Shown: piece after piece, positions 1-13,851 of the stretch | How the letters are laid out: every line of letters begins with the position of its first letter | How positions within the stretch are numbered: position 1 is the stretch's first letter | Assembly: GCA_036785705.1 (NCBI GenBank) | Contig: JAWUZG010000361.1 | Coordinates: 1-64,000, forward strand | Origin: Acanthornis magna | Lineage: Eukaryota; Chordata; Aves; Passeriformes; Acanthizidae | Length of the DNA stretch: 64,000 bases | Reading direction: 5' to 3' | Notes under the pieces: model-generated | The model's input: only the letters and a program-made list of their open reading frames with translations | Database searches by the model: none | What the model was told of the DNA's origin: nothing | Position numbers and translations under genes: made by a program

Positions 1-3000
1 AATCCCAATTACTGACCACTCCATAGAAAAGCTAAACCTACTCCTGGGAGCCTACACAGAGTACAATGGAGTGCACTCTATGAAAACAATAGGAAAGCAG
101 TCATATCTTACAGCAAGCAAAAAAACCCAATTCCCAAGTAGAGCTCCATGTAACTCACCACACCAACACTCCTGGGCAGCTCTCTCTCCCTTCACCACCA
201 ACAGTGCCCTTGCTTGCTGTCCACTTCCCCAGCAGGAGCCCTCACACACTCCAAGGAGGAACACGCTAGAAAAACCTCCCCTAGGAAGGGGACTGACTGC
301 ACATTGACACTCTCAAGGGACTGACTGTCAGGCAGACGCCTGCAACTCCCGGCAGCAGCTCAGCTGCCAAATCTTTGCCTCACTAGCAGCACCTTCATGC
401 AGGCTTCCTTGCCAGAAGGACTTTCAGCAGAATTCAAGGCCAAAACAACACACGCTGGCCCTCTGAAAGACACCTGGAGACATTTGCAAATAGCACATGC
501 TCCAAGTGCCTGCACCACGTTCCAAGGCAAAGCAGCCGGCCCAAAGCATCCTGCTACAACCTCCCAGGTGGCTCCCGACTGCTACAGAGCACTCAGCTCC
601 AAAGCACTCCCAGGCCTTCCAGCCTCACAGCCCACAGGCCTACAGCCTTCTGCAGAGCCCTGAGCTCACCTGCACTCACACACCTACCATGGGCACCTGC
701 CACAGCTCTCCGGCCATGAGAGACAGACGTGTGCTCTCAGGCACTCACAGCCATTCCAAGCTGACATCCCAGGGCCCTTTGATCTCATCAGGCACCGCTG
801 CTATGTCACAGGCACTCCTGCGCTTCCACGGGGCCATCCCAGGGCTCTCGAGGCTCCTCAAGAACACTGAGGGCACACACAACCCCAGCGGCTCCATAGG
901 GACATGCCACGACTCTCCCATTTGACAAACCTCTCTGCACGCACATCACGGCCTTCAACAGGCTCTCAGGGCTGACAGCCCACGAGTCTCACGCTGCTAA
1001 GGTGCCGCCAGCTCACAGGCACTCACAGGGCCTCCATGGGGACATCCCTGCACCCTCCATCCTCCTCAAGAGCTGGCAAGTCCCTGACACTCACACTTGC
1101 CCCCTGGGCACACTCCAGCCATCTCCAGGCTGCCAAAGAGCCAGCAGGTCCCATCTTGGCACAAGAACTCCCTGGGGACACGCCAGAGCTATCCAGCTTT
1201 CAAAAGAACACTGAGCTCACAGGCTGTCCCAGGACAGCCATAGGCACACGCCAGGACTCCACACGCTGCCCAGAAGCCCTGGTGTCACAGGCACGCACTC
1301 CCAGCACCTCGGTGCTGACATCCCAGGTGGCTCCACGCTGCTAAAGAGATGTGATGGCACAGGCACTTTTACATCACTCCAAGAATCATAGGAAAGCTAT
1401 CGGGAAAGAAAGATTTCATGGAAAAGCCACAGCACGACAAGCTTCCTTGCCAAGCTTCACTCTACTACTTATACCATGCTTAAAGCACAGCGAGGAAAAG
1501 CAACAAACAAAAATCCAGAGTCAATCAATCCAAAATGAAATCAAACCCAAATTATCTATGTCTGTCTGTCCGTGTGTGTGAGGCTGTGTCTCTAAAGAAG
1601 AGAAAGGGTCAGGATAAGAAGAACATGGCCCAAAGGCTCAAGAGCACTTCCCTTAGGAGCACTTCAGCTTGAGCAACATTTCACTTGATAACTCAAATTC
1701 AAATCAACAACTTAGGGCAGGAACAGCAGTTCAGGGCATTTCAACTGAACTGGACTTCAACTACACAACGCTTCACTTAGAACTGAGCTGGAACCCAAGA
1801 CCTCAGCAAAGGATCCACACAGCCCTTACCATAGCACTGCAGGAACTTCGAGACCTAACTTAGGGACAAACCTAAAGCACTTCTGAATCCACCAGAGCAG
1901 CCCCTCTCCCACATTGCAGAGAGCGCATGCACACCTGCACTCCCACAAGCACACAAAGAGGCTCTACGAGGCAAAATTCCCCTCCAAGCTACTGAAATAC
2001 TCCTTTCACGTGCCTTGCCATCTTCTCAGCGGCCAAAGCCCGAGGCCTCGGGGAGCAGCAGGATCGGGGGCCCAGGAGCCGTGCTCATTTGCGGATCCCC
2101 CGAGTGCAGCAAACGGGACAGCTGCCGGCTGGCAGAGGCCCCACGCACAGGGACTTTGCTGCTCACCGCTGCTGCGGCCCAGCACAGCTGCCAGGGCCTC
2201 CTTTGGCACCCCTTGCTTACAGGGCCCCAAGGCATGGCCTTTAGTCACAACAAGCCTTCAGCCTGGCCCCACTTCTCATCGGCAGCTTTCCCTGAACACG
2301 GGACAACACCAATGTGATGCCATCCAGGCAAAAACAAATTTCAAAGTCTGTTCAACAAGCAAAAAAAGCAGGAGCACCTTAGAACACAGCACTTCCTGGC
2401 AGCACACAGCGTTTCTCAGAAGCTCCACAGCACCTCAGCCCCGCTGCATTCGTCAAGGCCAAGGCCTCAGCAGCATTTCTCATATCATGCTGCAGCCTGA
2501 AAAAAGGGCAGGGGGGGATGCACCAGCACAAGCAGGGACATCACACCTGCCCACAGGCTCCCCATGCTCACATCCCATGGCATCCCGGGGCTCTCTCAGC
2601 TTCCAAAGACCTCTGAGGTCACGGGCTCTCACAGTGCCTCCATGGGGACATCCCACGTGTCTCTAAGTGCTAAGGAGCTCTTTTGCAACTGCCACTCCCT
2701 GGCCTTCCAGGGGGACATGCCAGGGCTCTCTCTATCTTCCTAAACAACACACACGACCAGGGCAATGCCAGGACCTGCAGGGTAACATCCCGGCAATCTG
2801 CACGCTGCTAAGGAGCCATGCTGTCACAGCAACTCACAGGGCATGGCCTGTGACATTCCCTCCGTCTCCCTGCTGCTGCTGGACAGCTCTGATGTCACAG
2901 GCACTCACCTCTGGCCCCTGCAGCCATTCCAGGCCTTTCCATGCTGCCAAAGCGCTCTGATGTCACAGACACGCACTGTGGCTTCATGGCCACATGCCAA

Positions 3001-3462
3001 GGCTCTCCAGGCTGCAAAAGAGCCCTTTAGCCACAGGCACTTACACAGGTGCCATGGGCACATCTTAGTGCTCCCTCTGCTCATAGGAACCCCGAGGTCA
3101 CCAGATATCCTGGCGGCTCCGTGGCCACATCCCCAGGCTCTCCAGGCTGCTCAAGAGCTCTGATCTCACCTGCACTCACACAAGCTCCTCGGGGACATCT
3201 GTCGCTGCTGTGCTGGCAGATTCACACAAAGGCTCCCAGAGCAGCCTGGCCACTGAGTCACGAGGGCCAGAGAGCAGCCCTTGGCTTTCTCAACTCCTTC
3301 TCAGACACAGGAGCCTTGGCGGCAGCTGCATCCAATCCCAGCCTCACACTTAAAGCCAGTGCTTTAGGTAACTCTGTCCCGCAGCACTTACAAATGGCCC
3401 ATCTGATCTATTCCTAGAAAAGCAGCTCTTCCCTAACACAAATGATTCGACACAGACAACTC
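1..3462. repeat. Macrosatellite unit 1
   Basis: First unit in the window. It lacks one A near 285 and one C near 811, and has one extra T near 2,210 relative to the others, giving 3,462 bp. The extra T opens a 250-residue frame at 1914-2666 that no other unit has. It carries the 'A' variants (CCCTCACAC near 238; CCCATCTTGGCACAAG near 1,149) shared with unit 3. Confidence 0.95.
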
Positions 3463-6400
3463 AATCCCAATTACTGACCACTCCATAGAAAAGCTAAACC
3501 TACTCCTGGGAGCCTACACAGAGTACAATGGAGTGCACTCTATGAAAACAATAGGAAAGCAGTCATATCTTACAGCAAGCAAAAAAACCCAATTCCCAAG
3601 TAGAGCTCCATGTAACTCACCACACCAACACTCCTGGGCAGCTCTCTCTCCCTTCACCACCAACAGTGCCCTTGCTTGCTGTCCACTTCCCCAGCAGGAG
3701 CCCACACACACTCCAAGGAGGAACACACTAGAAAAACCTCCCCTAGGAAAGGGGACTGACTGCACATTGACACTCTCAAGGGACTGACTGTCAGGCAGAC
3801 GCCTGCAACTCCCGGCAGCTGCTCAGCTGCCAAATCTTTGCCTCACTAGCAGCACCTTCATGCAGGCTTCCTTGCCAGAAGGACTTTCAGCAGAATTCAA
3901 GGCCAAAACAACACACGCTGGCCCTCTGAAAGACACCTGGAGACATTTGCAAATAGCACATGCTCCAAGTGCCTGCACCACGTTCCAAGGCAAAGCAGCC
4001 GGCCCAAAGCATCCTGCTACAACCTCCCAGGCGGCTCCCGACTGCTACAGAGCACTCAGCTCCAAAGCACTCCCAGGCCTTCCAGCCTCACAGCCCACAG
4101 GCCTACAGCCTTCTGCAGAGCCCTGAGCTCACCTGCACTCACACACCTACCATGGGCACCTGCCACAGCTCTCCGGCCATGAGAGACAGACGTGTGCTCT
4201 CAGGCACTCACAGCCATTCCAAGCTGACATCCCAGGGCCCTTTGATCTCATCAGGCACCGCTGCTATGTCACAGGCACTCCCTGCGCTTCCACGGGGCCA
4301 TCCCAGGGCTCTCGAGGCTCCTCAAGAACACTGAGGGCACACACAACCCCAGCGGCTCCATAGGGACATGCCACGACTCTCCCATTTGACAAACCTCTCT
4401 GCACGCACATCACGGCCTTCAACAGGCTCTCAGGGCTGACAGCCCACGAGTCTCACGCTGCTAAGGTGCCGCCAGCTCACAGGCACTCACAGGGCCTCCA
4501 TGGGGACATCCCTGCACCCTCCATCCTCCTCAAGAGCTGGCAAGTCCCTGACACTCACACTTGCCCCCTGGGCACACTCCAGCCATCTCCAGGCTGCCAA
4601 AGAGCCAGCAGGTCACATCTTGGCACAGGAACTCCCTGGGGACGTGCCAGAGCTATCCAGCTTTCAAAAGAACACTGAGCTCACAGGCTGTCCCAGGACA
4701 GCCATAGGCACACGCCAGGACTCCACACGCTGCCCAGAAGCCCTGGTGTCACAGGCACGCACTCCCAGCACCTCGGTGCTGACATCCCAGGTGGCTCCAC
4801 GCTGCTAAAGAGATGTGATGGCACAGGCACTTTTACATCACTCCAAGAATCATAGGAAAGCTATCGGGAAAGAAAGATTTCATGGAAAAGCCACAGCACG
4901 ACAAGCTTCCTTGCCAAGCTTCACTCTACTACTTATACCATGCTTAAAGCACAGCGAGGAAAAGCAACAAACAAAAATCCAGAGTCAATCAATCCAAAAT
5001 GAAATCAAACCCAAATTATCTATGTCTGTCTGTCCGTGTGTGTGAGGCTGTGTCTCTAAAGAAGAGAAAGGGTCAGGATAAGAAGAACATGGCCCAAAGG
5101 CTCAAGAGCACTTCCCTTAGGAGCACTTCAGCTTGAGCAACATTTCACTTGATAACTCAAATTCAAATCAACAACTTAGGGCAGGAACAGCAGTTCAGGG
5201 CATTTCAACTGAACTGGACTTCAACTACACAACGCTTCACTTAGAACTGAGCTGGAACCCAAGACCTCAGCAAAGGATCCACACAGCCCTTACCATAGCA
5301 CTGCAGGAACTTCGAGACCTAACTTAGGGACAAACCTAAAGCACTTCTGAATCCACCAGAGCAGCCCCTCTCCCACATTGCAGAGAGCGCATGCACACCT
5401 GCACTCCCACAAGCACACAAAGAGGCTCTACGAGGCAAAATTCCCCTCCAAGCTACTGAAATACTCCTTTCACGTGCCTTGCCATCTTCTCAGCGGCCAA
5501 AGCCCGAGGCCTCGGGGAGCAGCAGGATCGGGGGCCCAGGAGCCGTGCTCATTTGCGGATCCCCCGAGTGCAGCAAACGGGACAGCTGCCGGCTGGCAGA
5601 GGCCCCACGCACAGGGACTTTGCTGCTCACCGCTGCTGCGGCCCAGCACAGCTGCCAGGGCCTCCTTTGGCACCCCTGCTTACAGGGCCCCAAGGCATGG
5701 CCTTTAGTCACAACAAGCCTTCAGCCTGGCCCCACTTCTCATCGGCAGCTTTCCCTGAACACGGGACAACACCAATGTGATGCCATCCAGGCAAAAACAA
5801 ATTTCAAAGTCTGTTCAACAAGCAAAAAAAGCAGGAGCACCTTAGAACACAGCACTTCCTGGCAGCACACAGCGTTTCTCAGAAGCTCCACAGCACCTCA
5901 GCCCCGCTGCATTCGTCAAGGCCAAGGCCTCAGCAGCATTTCTCATATCATGCTGCAGCCTGAAAAAAGGGCAGGGGGGGATGCACCAGCACAAGCAGGG
6001 ACATCACACCTGCCCACAGGCTCCCCATGCTCACATCCCATGGCATCCCGGGGCTCTCTCAGCTTCCAAAGACCTCTGAGGTCACGGGCTCTCACAGTGC
6101 CTCCATGGGGACATCCCACGTGTCTCTAAGTGCTAAGGAGCTCTTTTGCAACTGCCACTCCCTGGCCTTCCAGGGGGACATGCCAGGGCTCTCTCTATCT
6201 TCCTAAACAACACACACGACCAGGGCAATGCCAGGACCTGCAGGGTAACATCCCGGCAATCTGCACGCTGCTAAGGAGCCATGCTGTCACAGCAACTCAC
6301 AGGGCATGGCCTGTGACATTCCCTCCGTCTCCCTGCTGCTGCTGGACAGCTCTGATGTCACAGGCACTCACCTCTGGCCCCTGCAGCCATTCCAGGCCTT

Positions 6401-6925
6401 TCCATGCTGCCAAAGCGCTCTGATGTCACAGACACGCACTGTGGCTTCATGGCCACGTGCCAAGGCTCTCCAGGCTGCAAAAGAGCCCTTTAGCCACAGG
6501 CACTTACACAGGTGCCATGGGCACATCTTAGTGCTCCCTCTGCTCATAGGAACCCCGAGGTCACCAGATATCCTGGCGGCTCCGTGGCCACATCCCCAGG
6601 CTCTCCAGGCTGCTCAAGAGCTCTGATCTCACCTGCACTCACACAAGCTCCTCGGGGACATCTGTCGCTGCTGTGCTGGCAGATTCACACAAAGGCTCCC
6701 AGAGCAGCCTGGCCACTGAGTCACGAGGGCCAGAGAGCAGCCCTTGGCTTTCTCAACTCCTTCTCAGACACAGGAGCCTTGGCGGCAGCTGCATCCAATC
6801 CCAGCCTCACACTTAAAGCCAGTGCTTTAGGTAACTCTGTCCCGCAGCACTTACAAATGGCCCATCTGATCTATTCCTAGAAAAGCAGCTCTTCCCTAAC
6901 ACAAATGATTCGACACAGACAACTC
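3463..6925. repeat. Macrosatellite unit 2
   Basis: 3,463 bp. Carries the 'B' variants (CCCACACAC near 3,702; CACATCTTGGCACAGG near 4,613; GGGGACGTGCC near 4,638), which it shares with unit 4. It has a private G in GGCCACGTGCC near 6,451. Confidence 0.95.
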
Positions 6926-9900
6926 AATCCCAATTACTGACCACTCCATAGAAAAGCTAAACCTACTCCTGGGAGCCTACACAGAGTACAATGGAGTGCA
7001 CTCTATGAAAACAATAGGAAAGCAGTCATATCTTACAGCAAGCAAAAAAACCCAATTCCCAAGTAGAGCTCCATGTAACTCACCACACCAACACTCCTGG
7101 GCAGCTCTCTCTCCCTTCACCACCAACAGTGCCCTTGCTTGCTGTCCACTTCCCCAGCAGGAGCCCTCACACACTCCAAGGAGGAACACGCTAGAAAAAC
7201 CTCCCCTAGGAAAGGGGACTGACTGCACATTGACACTCTCAAGGGACTGACTGTCAGGCAGACGCCTGCAACTCCCGGCAGCAGCTCAGCTGCCAAATCT
7301 TTGCCTCACTAGCAGCACCTTCATGCAGGCTTCCTTGCCAGAAGGACTTTCAGCAGAATTCAAGGCCAAAACAACACACGCTGGCCCTCTGAAAGACACC
7401 TGGAGACATTTGCAAATAGCACATGCTCCAAGTGCCTGCACCACGTTCCAAGGCAAAGCAGCCGGCCCAAAGCATCCTGCTACAACCTCCCAGGCGGCTC
7501 CCGACTGCTACAGAGCACTCAGCTCCAAAGCACTCCCAGGCCTTCCAGCCTCACAGCCCACAGGCCTACAGCCTTCTGCAGAGCCCTGAGCTCACCTGCA
7601 CTCACACACCTACCATGGGCACCTGCCACAGCTCTCCGGCCATGAGAGACAGACGTGTGCTCTCAGGCACTCACAGCCATTCCAAGCTGACATCCCAGGG
7701 CCCTTTGATCTCATCAGGCACCGCTGCTATGTCACAGGCACTCCCTGCGCTTCCACGGGGCCATCCCAGGGCTCTCGAGGCTCCTCAAGAACACTGAGGG
7801 CACACACAACCCCAGCGGCTCCATAGGGACATGCCACGACTCTCCCATTTGACAAACCTCTCTGCACGCACATCACGGCCTTCAACAGGCTCTCAGGGCT
7901 GACAGCCCACGAGTCTCACGCTGCTAAGGTGCCGCCAGCTCACAGGCACTCACAGGGCCTCCATGGGGACATCCCTGCACCCTCCATCCTCCTCAAGAGC
8001 TGGCAAGTCCCTGACACTCACACTTGCCCCCTGGGCACACTCCAGCCATCTCCAGGCTGCCAAAGAGCCAGCAGGTCCCATCTTGGCACAAGAACTCCCT
8101 GGGGACACGCCAGAGCTATCCAGCTTTCAAAAGAACACTGAGCTCACAGGCTGTCCCAGGACAGCCATAGGCACACGCCAGGACTCCACACGCTGCCCAG
8201 AAGCCCTGGTGTCACAGGCACGCACTCCCAGCACCTCGGTGCTGACATCCCAGGTGGCTCCACGCTGCTAAAGAGATGTGATGGCACAGGCACTTTTACA
8301 TCACTCCAAGAATCATAGGAAAGCTATCGGGAAAGAAAGATTTCATGGAAAAGCCACAGCACGACAAGCTTCCTTGCCAAGCTTCACTCTACTACTTATA
8401 CCATGCTTAAAGCACAGCGAGGAAAAGCAACAAACAAAAATCCAGAGTCAATCAATCCAAAATGAAATCAAACCCAAATTATCTATGTCTGTCTGTCCGT
8501 GTGTGTGAGGCTGTGTCTCTAAAGAAGAGAAAGGGTCAGGATAAGAAGAACATGGCCCAAAGGCTCAAGAGCACTTCCCTTAGGAGCACTTCAGCTTGAG
8601 CAACATTTCACTTGATAACTCAAATTCAAATCAACAACTTAGGGCAGGAACAGCAGTTCAGGGCATTTCAACTGAACTGGACTTCAACTACACAACGCTT
8701 CACTTAGAACTGAGCTGGAACCCAAGACCTCAGCAAAGGATCCACACAGCCCTTACCATAGCACTGCAGGAACTTCGAGACCTAACTTAGGGACAAACCT
8801 AAAGCACTTCTGAATCCACCAGAGCAGCCCCTCTCCCACATTGCAGAGAGCGCATGCACACCTGCACTCCCACAAGCACACAAAGAGGCTCTACGAGGCA
8901 AAATTCCCCTCCAAGCTACTGAAATACTCCTTTCACGTGCCTTGCCATCTTCTCAGCGGCCAAAGCCCGAGGCCTCGGGGAGCAGCAGGATCGGGGGCCC
9001 AGGAGCCGTGCTCATTTGCGGATCCCCCGAGTGCAGCAAACGGGACAGCTGCCGGCTGGCAGAGGCCCCACGCACAGGGACTTTGCTGCTCACCGCTGCT
9101 GCGGCCCAGCACAGCTGCCAGGGCCTCCTTTGGCACCCCTGCTTACAGGGCCCCAAGGCATGGCCTTTAGTCACAACAAGCCTTCAGCCTGGCCCCACTT
9201 CTCATCGGCAGCTTTCCCTGAACACGGGACAACACCAATGTGATGCCATCCAGGCAAAAACAAATTTCAAAGTCTGTTCAACAAGCAAAAAAAGCAGGAG
9301 CACCTTAGAACACAGCACTTCCTGGCAGCACACAGCGTTTCTCAGAAGCTCCACAGCACCTCAGCCCCGCTGCATTCGTCAAGGCCAAGGCCTCAGCAGC
9401 ATTTCTCATATCATGCTGCAGCCTGAAAAAAGGGCAGGGGGGGATGCACCAGCACAAGCAGGGACATCACACCTGCCCACAGGCTCCCCATGCTCACATC
9501 CCATGGCATCCCGGGGCTCTCTCAGCTTCCAAAGACCTCTGAGGTCACGGGCTCTCACAGTGCCTCCATGGGGACATCCCACGTGTCTCTAAGTGCTAAG
9601 GAGCTCTTTTGCAACTGCCACTCCCTGGCCTTCCAGGGGGACATGCCAGGGCTCTCTCTATCTTCCTAAACAACACACACGACCAGGGCAATGCCAGGAC
9701 CTGCAGGGTAACATCCCGGCAATCTGCACGCTGCTAAGGAGCCATGCTGTCACAGCAACTCACAGGGCATGGCCTGTGACATTCCCTCCGTCTCCCTGCT
9801 GCTGCTGGACAGCTCTGATGTCACAGGCACTCACCTCTGGCCCCTGCAGCCATTCCAGGCCTTTCCATGCTGCCAAAGCGCTCTGATGTCACAGACACGC

Positions 9901-10388
9901 ACTGTGGCTTCATGGCCACATGCCAAGGCTCTCCAGGCTGCAAAAGAGCCCTTTAGCCACAGGCACTTACACAGGTGCCATGGGCACATCTTAGTGCTCC
10001 CTCTGCTCATAGGAACCCCGAGGTCACCAGATATCCTGGCGGCTCCATGGCCACATCCCCAGGCTCTCCAGGCTGCTCAAGAGCTCTGATCTCACCTGCA
10101 CTCACACAAGCTCCTCGGGGACATCTGTCGCTGCTGTGCTGGCAGATTCACACAAAGGCTCCCAGAGCAGCCTGGCCACTGAGTCACGAGGGCCAGAGAG
10201 CAGCCCTTGGCTTTCTCAACTCCTTCTCAGACACAGGAGCCTTGGCGGCAGCTGCATCCAATCCCAGCCTCACACTTAAAGCCAGTGCTTTAGGTAACTC
10301 TGTCCCGCAGCACTTACAAATGGCCCATCTGATCTATTCCTAGAAAAGCAGCTCTTCCCTAACACAAATGATTCGACACAGACAACTC
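6926..10388. repeat. Macrosatellite unit 3
   Basis: 3,463 bp. 'A' type like unit 1 at the markers near 7,164 (CCCTCACAC) and 8,076 (CCCATCTTGGCACAAG). It has a private A in GGCTCCATGGCCAC near 10,041. Confidence 0.95.
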
Positions 10389-13300
10389 AATCCCAATTAC
10401 TGACCACTCCATAGAAAAGCTAAACCTACTCCTGGGAGCCTACACAGAGTACAATGGAGTGCACTCTATGAAAACAATAGGAAAGCAGTCATATCTTACA
10501 GCAAGCAAAAAAACCCAATTCCCAAGTAGAGCTCCATGTAACTCACCACACCAACACTCCTGGGCAGCTCTCTCTCCCTTCACCACCAACAGTGCCCTTG
10601 CTTGCTGTCCACTTCCCCAGCAGGAGCCCACACACACTCCAAGGAGGAACACACTAGAAAAACCTCCCCTAGGAAAGGGGACTGACTGCACATTGACACT
10701 CTCAAGGGACTGACTGTCAGGCAGACGCCTGCAACTCCCGGCAGCTGCTCAGCTGCCAAATCTTTGCCTCACTAGCAGCACCTTCATGCAGGCTTCCTTG
10801 CCAGAAGGACTTTCAGCAGAATTCAAGGCCAAAACAACACACGCTGGCCCTCTGAAAGACACCTGGAGACATTTGCAAATAGCACATGCTCCAAGTGCCT
10901 GCACCACGTTCCAAGGCAAAGCAGCCGGCCCAAAGCATCCTGCTACAACCTCCCAGGCGGCTCCCGACTGCTACAGAGCACTCAGCTCCAAAGCACTCCC
11001 AGGCCTTCCAGCCTCACAGCCCACAGGCCTACAGCCTTCTGCAGAGCCCTGAGCTCACCTGCACTCACACACCTACCATGGGCACCTGCCACAGCTCTCC
11101 GGCCATGAGAGACAGACGTGTGCTCTCAGGCACTCACAGCCATTCCAAGCTGACATCCCAGGGCCCTTTGATCTCATCAGGCACCGCTGCTATGTCACAG
11201 GCACTCCCTGCGCTTCCACGGGGCCATCCCAGGGCTCTCGAGGCTCCTCAAGAACACTGAGGGCACACACAACCCCAGCGGCTCCATAGGGACATGCCAC
11301 GACTCTCCCATTTGACAAACCTCTCTGCACGCACATCACGGCCTTCAACAGGCTCTCAGGGCTGACAGCCCACGAGTCTCACGCTGCTAAGGTGCCGCCA
11401 GCTCACAGGCACTCACAGGGCCTCCATGGGGACATCCCTGCACCCTCCATCCTCCTCAAGAGCTGGCAAGTCCCTGACACTCACACTTGCCCCCTGGGCA
11501 CACTCCAGCCATCTCCAGGCTGCCAAAGAGCCAGCAGGTCACATCTTGGCACAGGAACTCCCTGGGGACGTGCCAGAGCTATCCAGCTTTCAAAAGAACA
11601 CTGAGCTCACAGGCTGTCCCAGGACAGCCATAGGCACACGCCAGGACTCCACACGCTGCCCAGAAGCCCTGGTGTCACAGGCACGCACTCCCAGCACCTC
11701 GGTGCTGACATCCCAGGTGGCTCCACGCTGCTAAAGAGATGTGATGGCACAGGCACTTTTACATCACTCCAAGAATCATAGGAAAGCTATCGGGAAAGAA
11801 AGATTTCATGGAAAAGCCACAGCACGACAAGCTTCCTTGCCAAGCTTCACTCTACTACTTATACCATGCTTAAAGCACAGCGAGGAAAAGCAACAAACAA
11901 AAATCCAGAGTCAATCAATCCAAAATGAAATCAAACCCAAATTATCTATGTCTGTCTGTCCGTGTGTGTGAGGCTGTGTCTCTAAAGAAGAGAAAGGGTC
12001 AGGATAAGAAGAACATGGCCCAAAGGCTCAAGAGCACTTCCCTTAGGAGCACTTCAGCTTGAGCAACATTTCACTTGATAACTCAAATTCAAATCAACAA
12101 CTTAGGGCAGGAACAGCAGTTCAGGGCATTTCAACTGAACTGGACTTCAACTACACAACGCTTCACTTAGAACTGAGCTGGAACCCAAGACCTCAGCAAA
12201 GGATCCACACAGCCCTTACCATAGCACTGCAGGAACTTCGAGACCTAACTTAGGGACAAACCTAAAGCACTTCTGAATCCACCAGAGCAGCCCCTCTCCC
12301 ACATTGCAGAGAGCGCATGCACACCTGCACTCCCACAAGCACACAAAGAGGCTCTACGAGGCAAAATTCCCCTCCAAGCTACTGAAATACTCCTTTCACG
12401 TGCCTTGCCATCTTCTCAGCGGCCAAAGCCCGAGGCCTCGGGGAGCAGCAGGATCGGGGGCCCAGGAGCCGTGCTCATTTGCGGATCCCCCAAGTGCAGC
12501 AAACGGGACAGCTGCCGGCTGGCAGAGGCCCCACGCACAGGGACTTTGCTGCTCACCGCTGCTGCGGCCCAGCACAGCTGCCAGGGCCTCCTTTGGCACC
12601 CCTGCTTACAGGGCCCCAAGGCATGGCCTTTAGTCACAACAAGCCTTCAGCATGGCCCCACTTCTCATCGGCAGCTTTCCCTGAACACGGGACAACACCA
12701 ATGTGATGCCATCCAGGCAAAAACAAATTTCAAAGTCTGTTCAACAAGCAAAAAAAGCAGGAGCACCTTAGAACACAGCACTTCCTGGCAGCACACAGCG
12801 TTTCTCAGAAGCTCCACAGCACCTCAGCCCCGCTGCATTCGTCAAGGCCAAGGCCTCAGCAGCATTTCTCATATCATGCTGCAGCCTGAAAAAAGGGCAG
12901 GGGGGGATGCACCAGCACAAGCAGGGACATCACACCTGCCCACAGGCTCCCCATGCTCACATCCCATGGCATCCCGGGGCTCTCTCAGCTTCCAAAGACC
13001 TCTGAGGTCACGGGCTCTCACAGTGCCTCCATGGGGACATCCCACGTGTCTCTAAGTGCTAAGGAGCTCTTTTGCAACTGCCACTCCCTGGCCTTCCAGG
13101 GGGACATGCCAGGGCTCTCTCTATCTTCCTAAACAACACACACGACCAGGGCAATGCCAGGGCCTGCAGGGTAACATCCCGGCAATCTGCACGCTGCTAA
13201 GGAGCCATGCTGTCACAGCAACTCACAGGGCATGGCCTGTGACATTCCCTCCGTCTCCCTGCTGCTGCTGGACAGCTCTGATGTCACAGGCACTCACCTC

Positions 13301-13851
13301 TGGCCCCTGCAGCCATTCCAGGCCTTTCCATGCTGCTAAAGCGCTCTGATGTCACAGACACGCACTGTGGCTTCATGGCCACATGCCAAGGCTCTCCAGG
13401 CTGCAAAAGAGCCCTTTAGCCACAGGCACTTACACAGGTGCCATGGGCACATCTTAGTGCTCCCTCTGCTCATAGGAACCCCGAGGTCACCAGATATCCT
13501 GGCGGCTCCGTGGCCACATCCCCAGGCTCTCCAGGCTGCTCAAGAGCTCTGATCTCACCTGCACTCACACAAGCTCCTCGGGGACATCTGTCGCTGCTGT
13601 GCTGGCAGATTCACACAAAGGCTCCCAGAGCAGCCTGGCCACTGAGTCACGAGGGCCAGAGAGCAGCCCTTGGCTTTCTCAACTCCTTCTCAGACACAGG
13701 AGCCTTGGCGGCAGCTGCATCCAATCCCAGCCTCACACTTAAAGCCAGTGCTTTAGGTAACTCTGTCCCGCAGCACTTACAAATGGCCCATCTGATCTAT
13801 TCCTAGAAAAGCAGGTCTTCCCTAACACAAATGATTCGACACAGACAACTC
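10389..13851. repeat. Macrosatellite unit 4
   Basis: 3,463 bp. 'B' type like unit 2 near 10,627 and 11,539. It is the first unit with CCAGGGCCTGCAG (near 13,157) in place of CCAGGACCTGCAG, a state kept by all later units. Private changes include CCCCCAAGTG near 12,487 and GCTGCTAAAGCGC near 13,333. Confidence 0.95.

Noticed and set aside
1914..2666. 250-residue open frame in unit 1 as a gene
   Set aside because: It exists only because of one extra T near 2,210. The same sequence in other units gives 109- and 216-residue frames instead, so the frame is not maintained.
3049..3417. 122-residue frame present in every unit as a conserved small protein
   Set aside because: It is conserved only because the units are nearly identical. 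The text is the repeated CACAGGCACTCAC/CCAGGCTGC sub-unit, with no recognisable domain and changes that look random between units.
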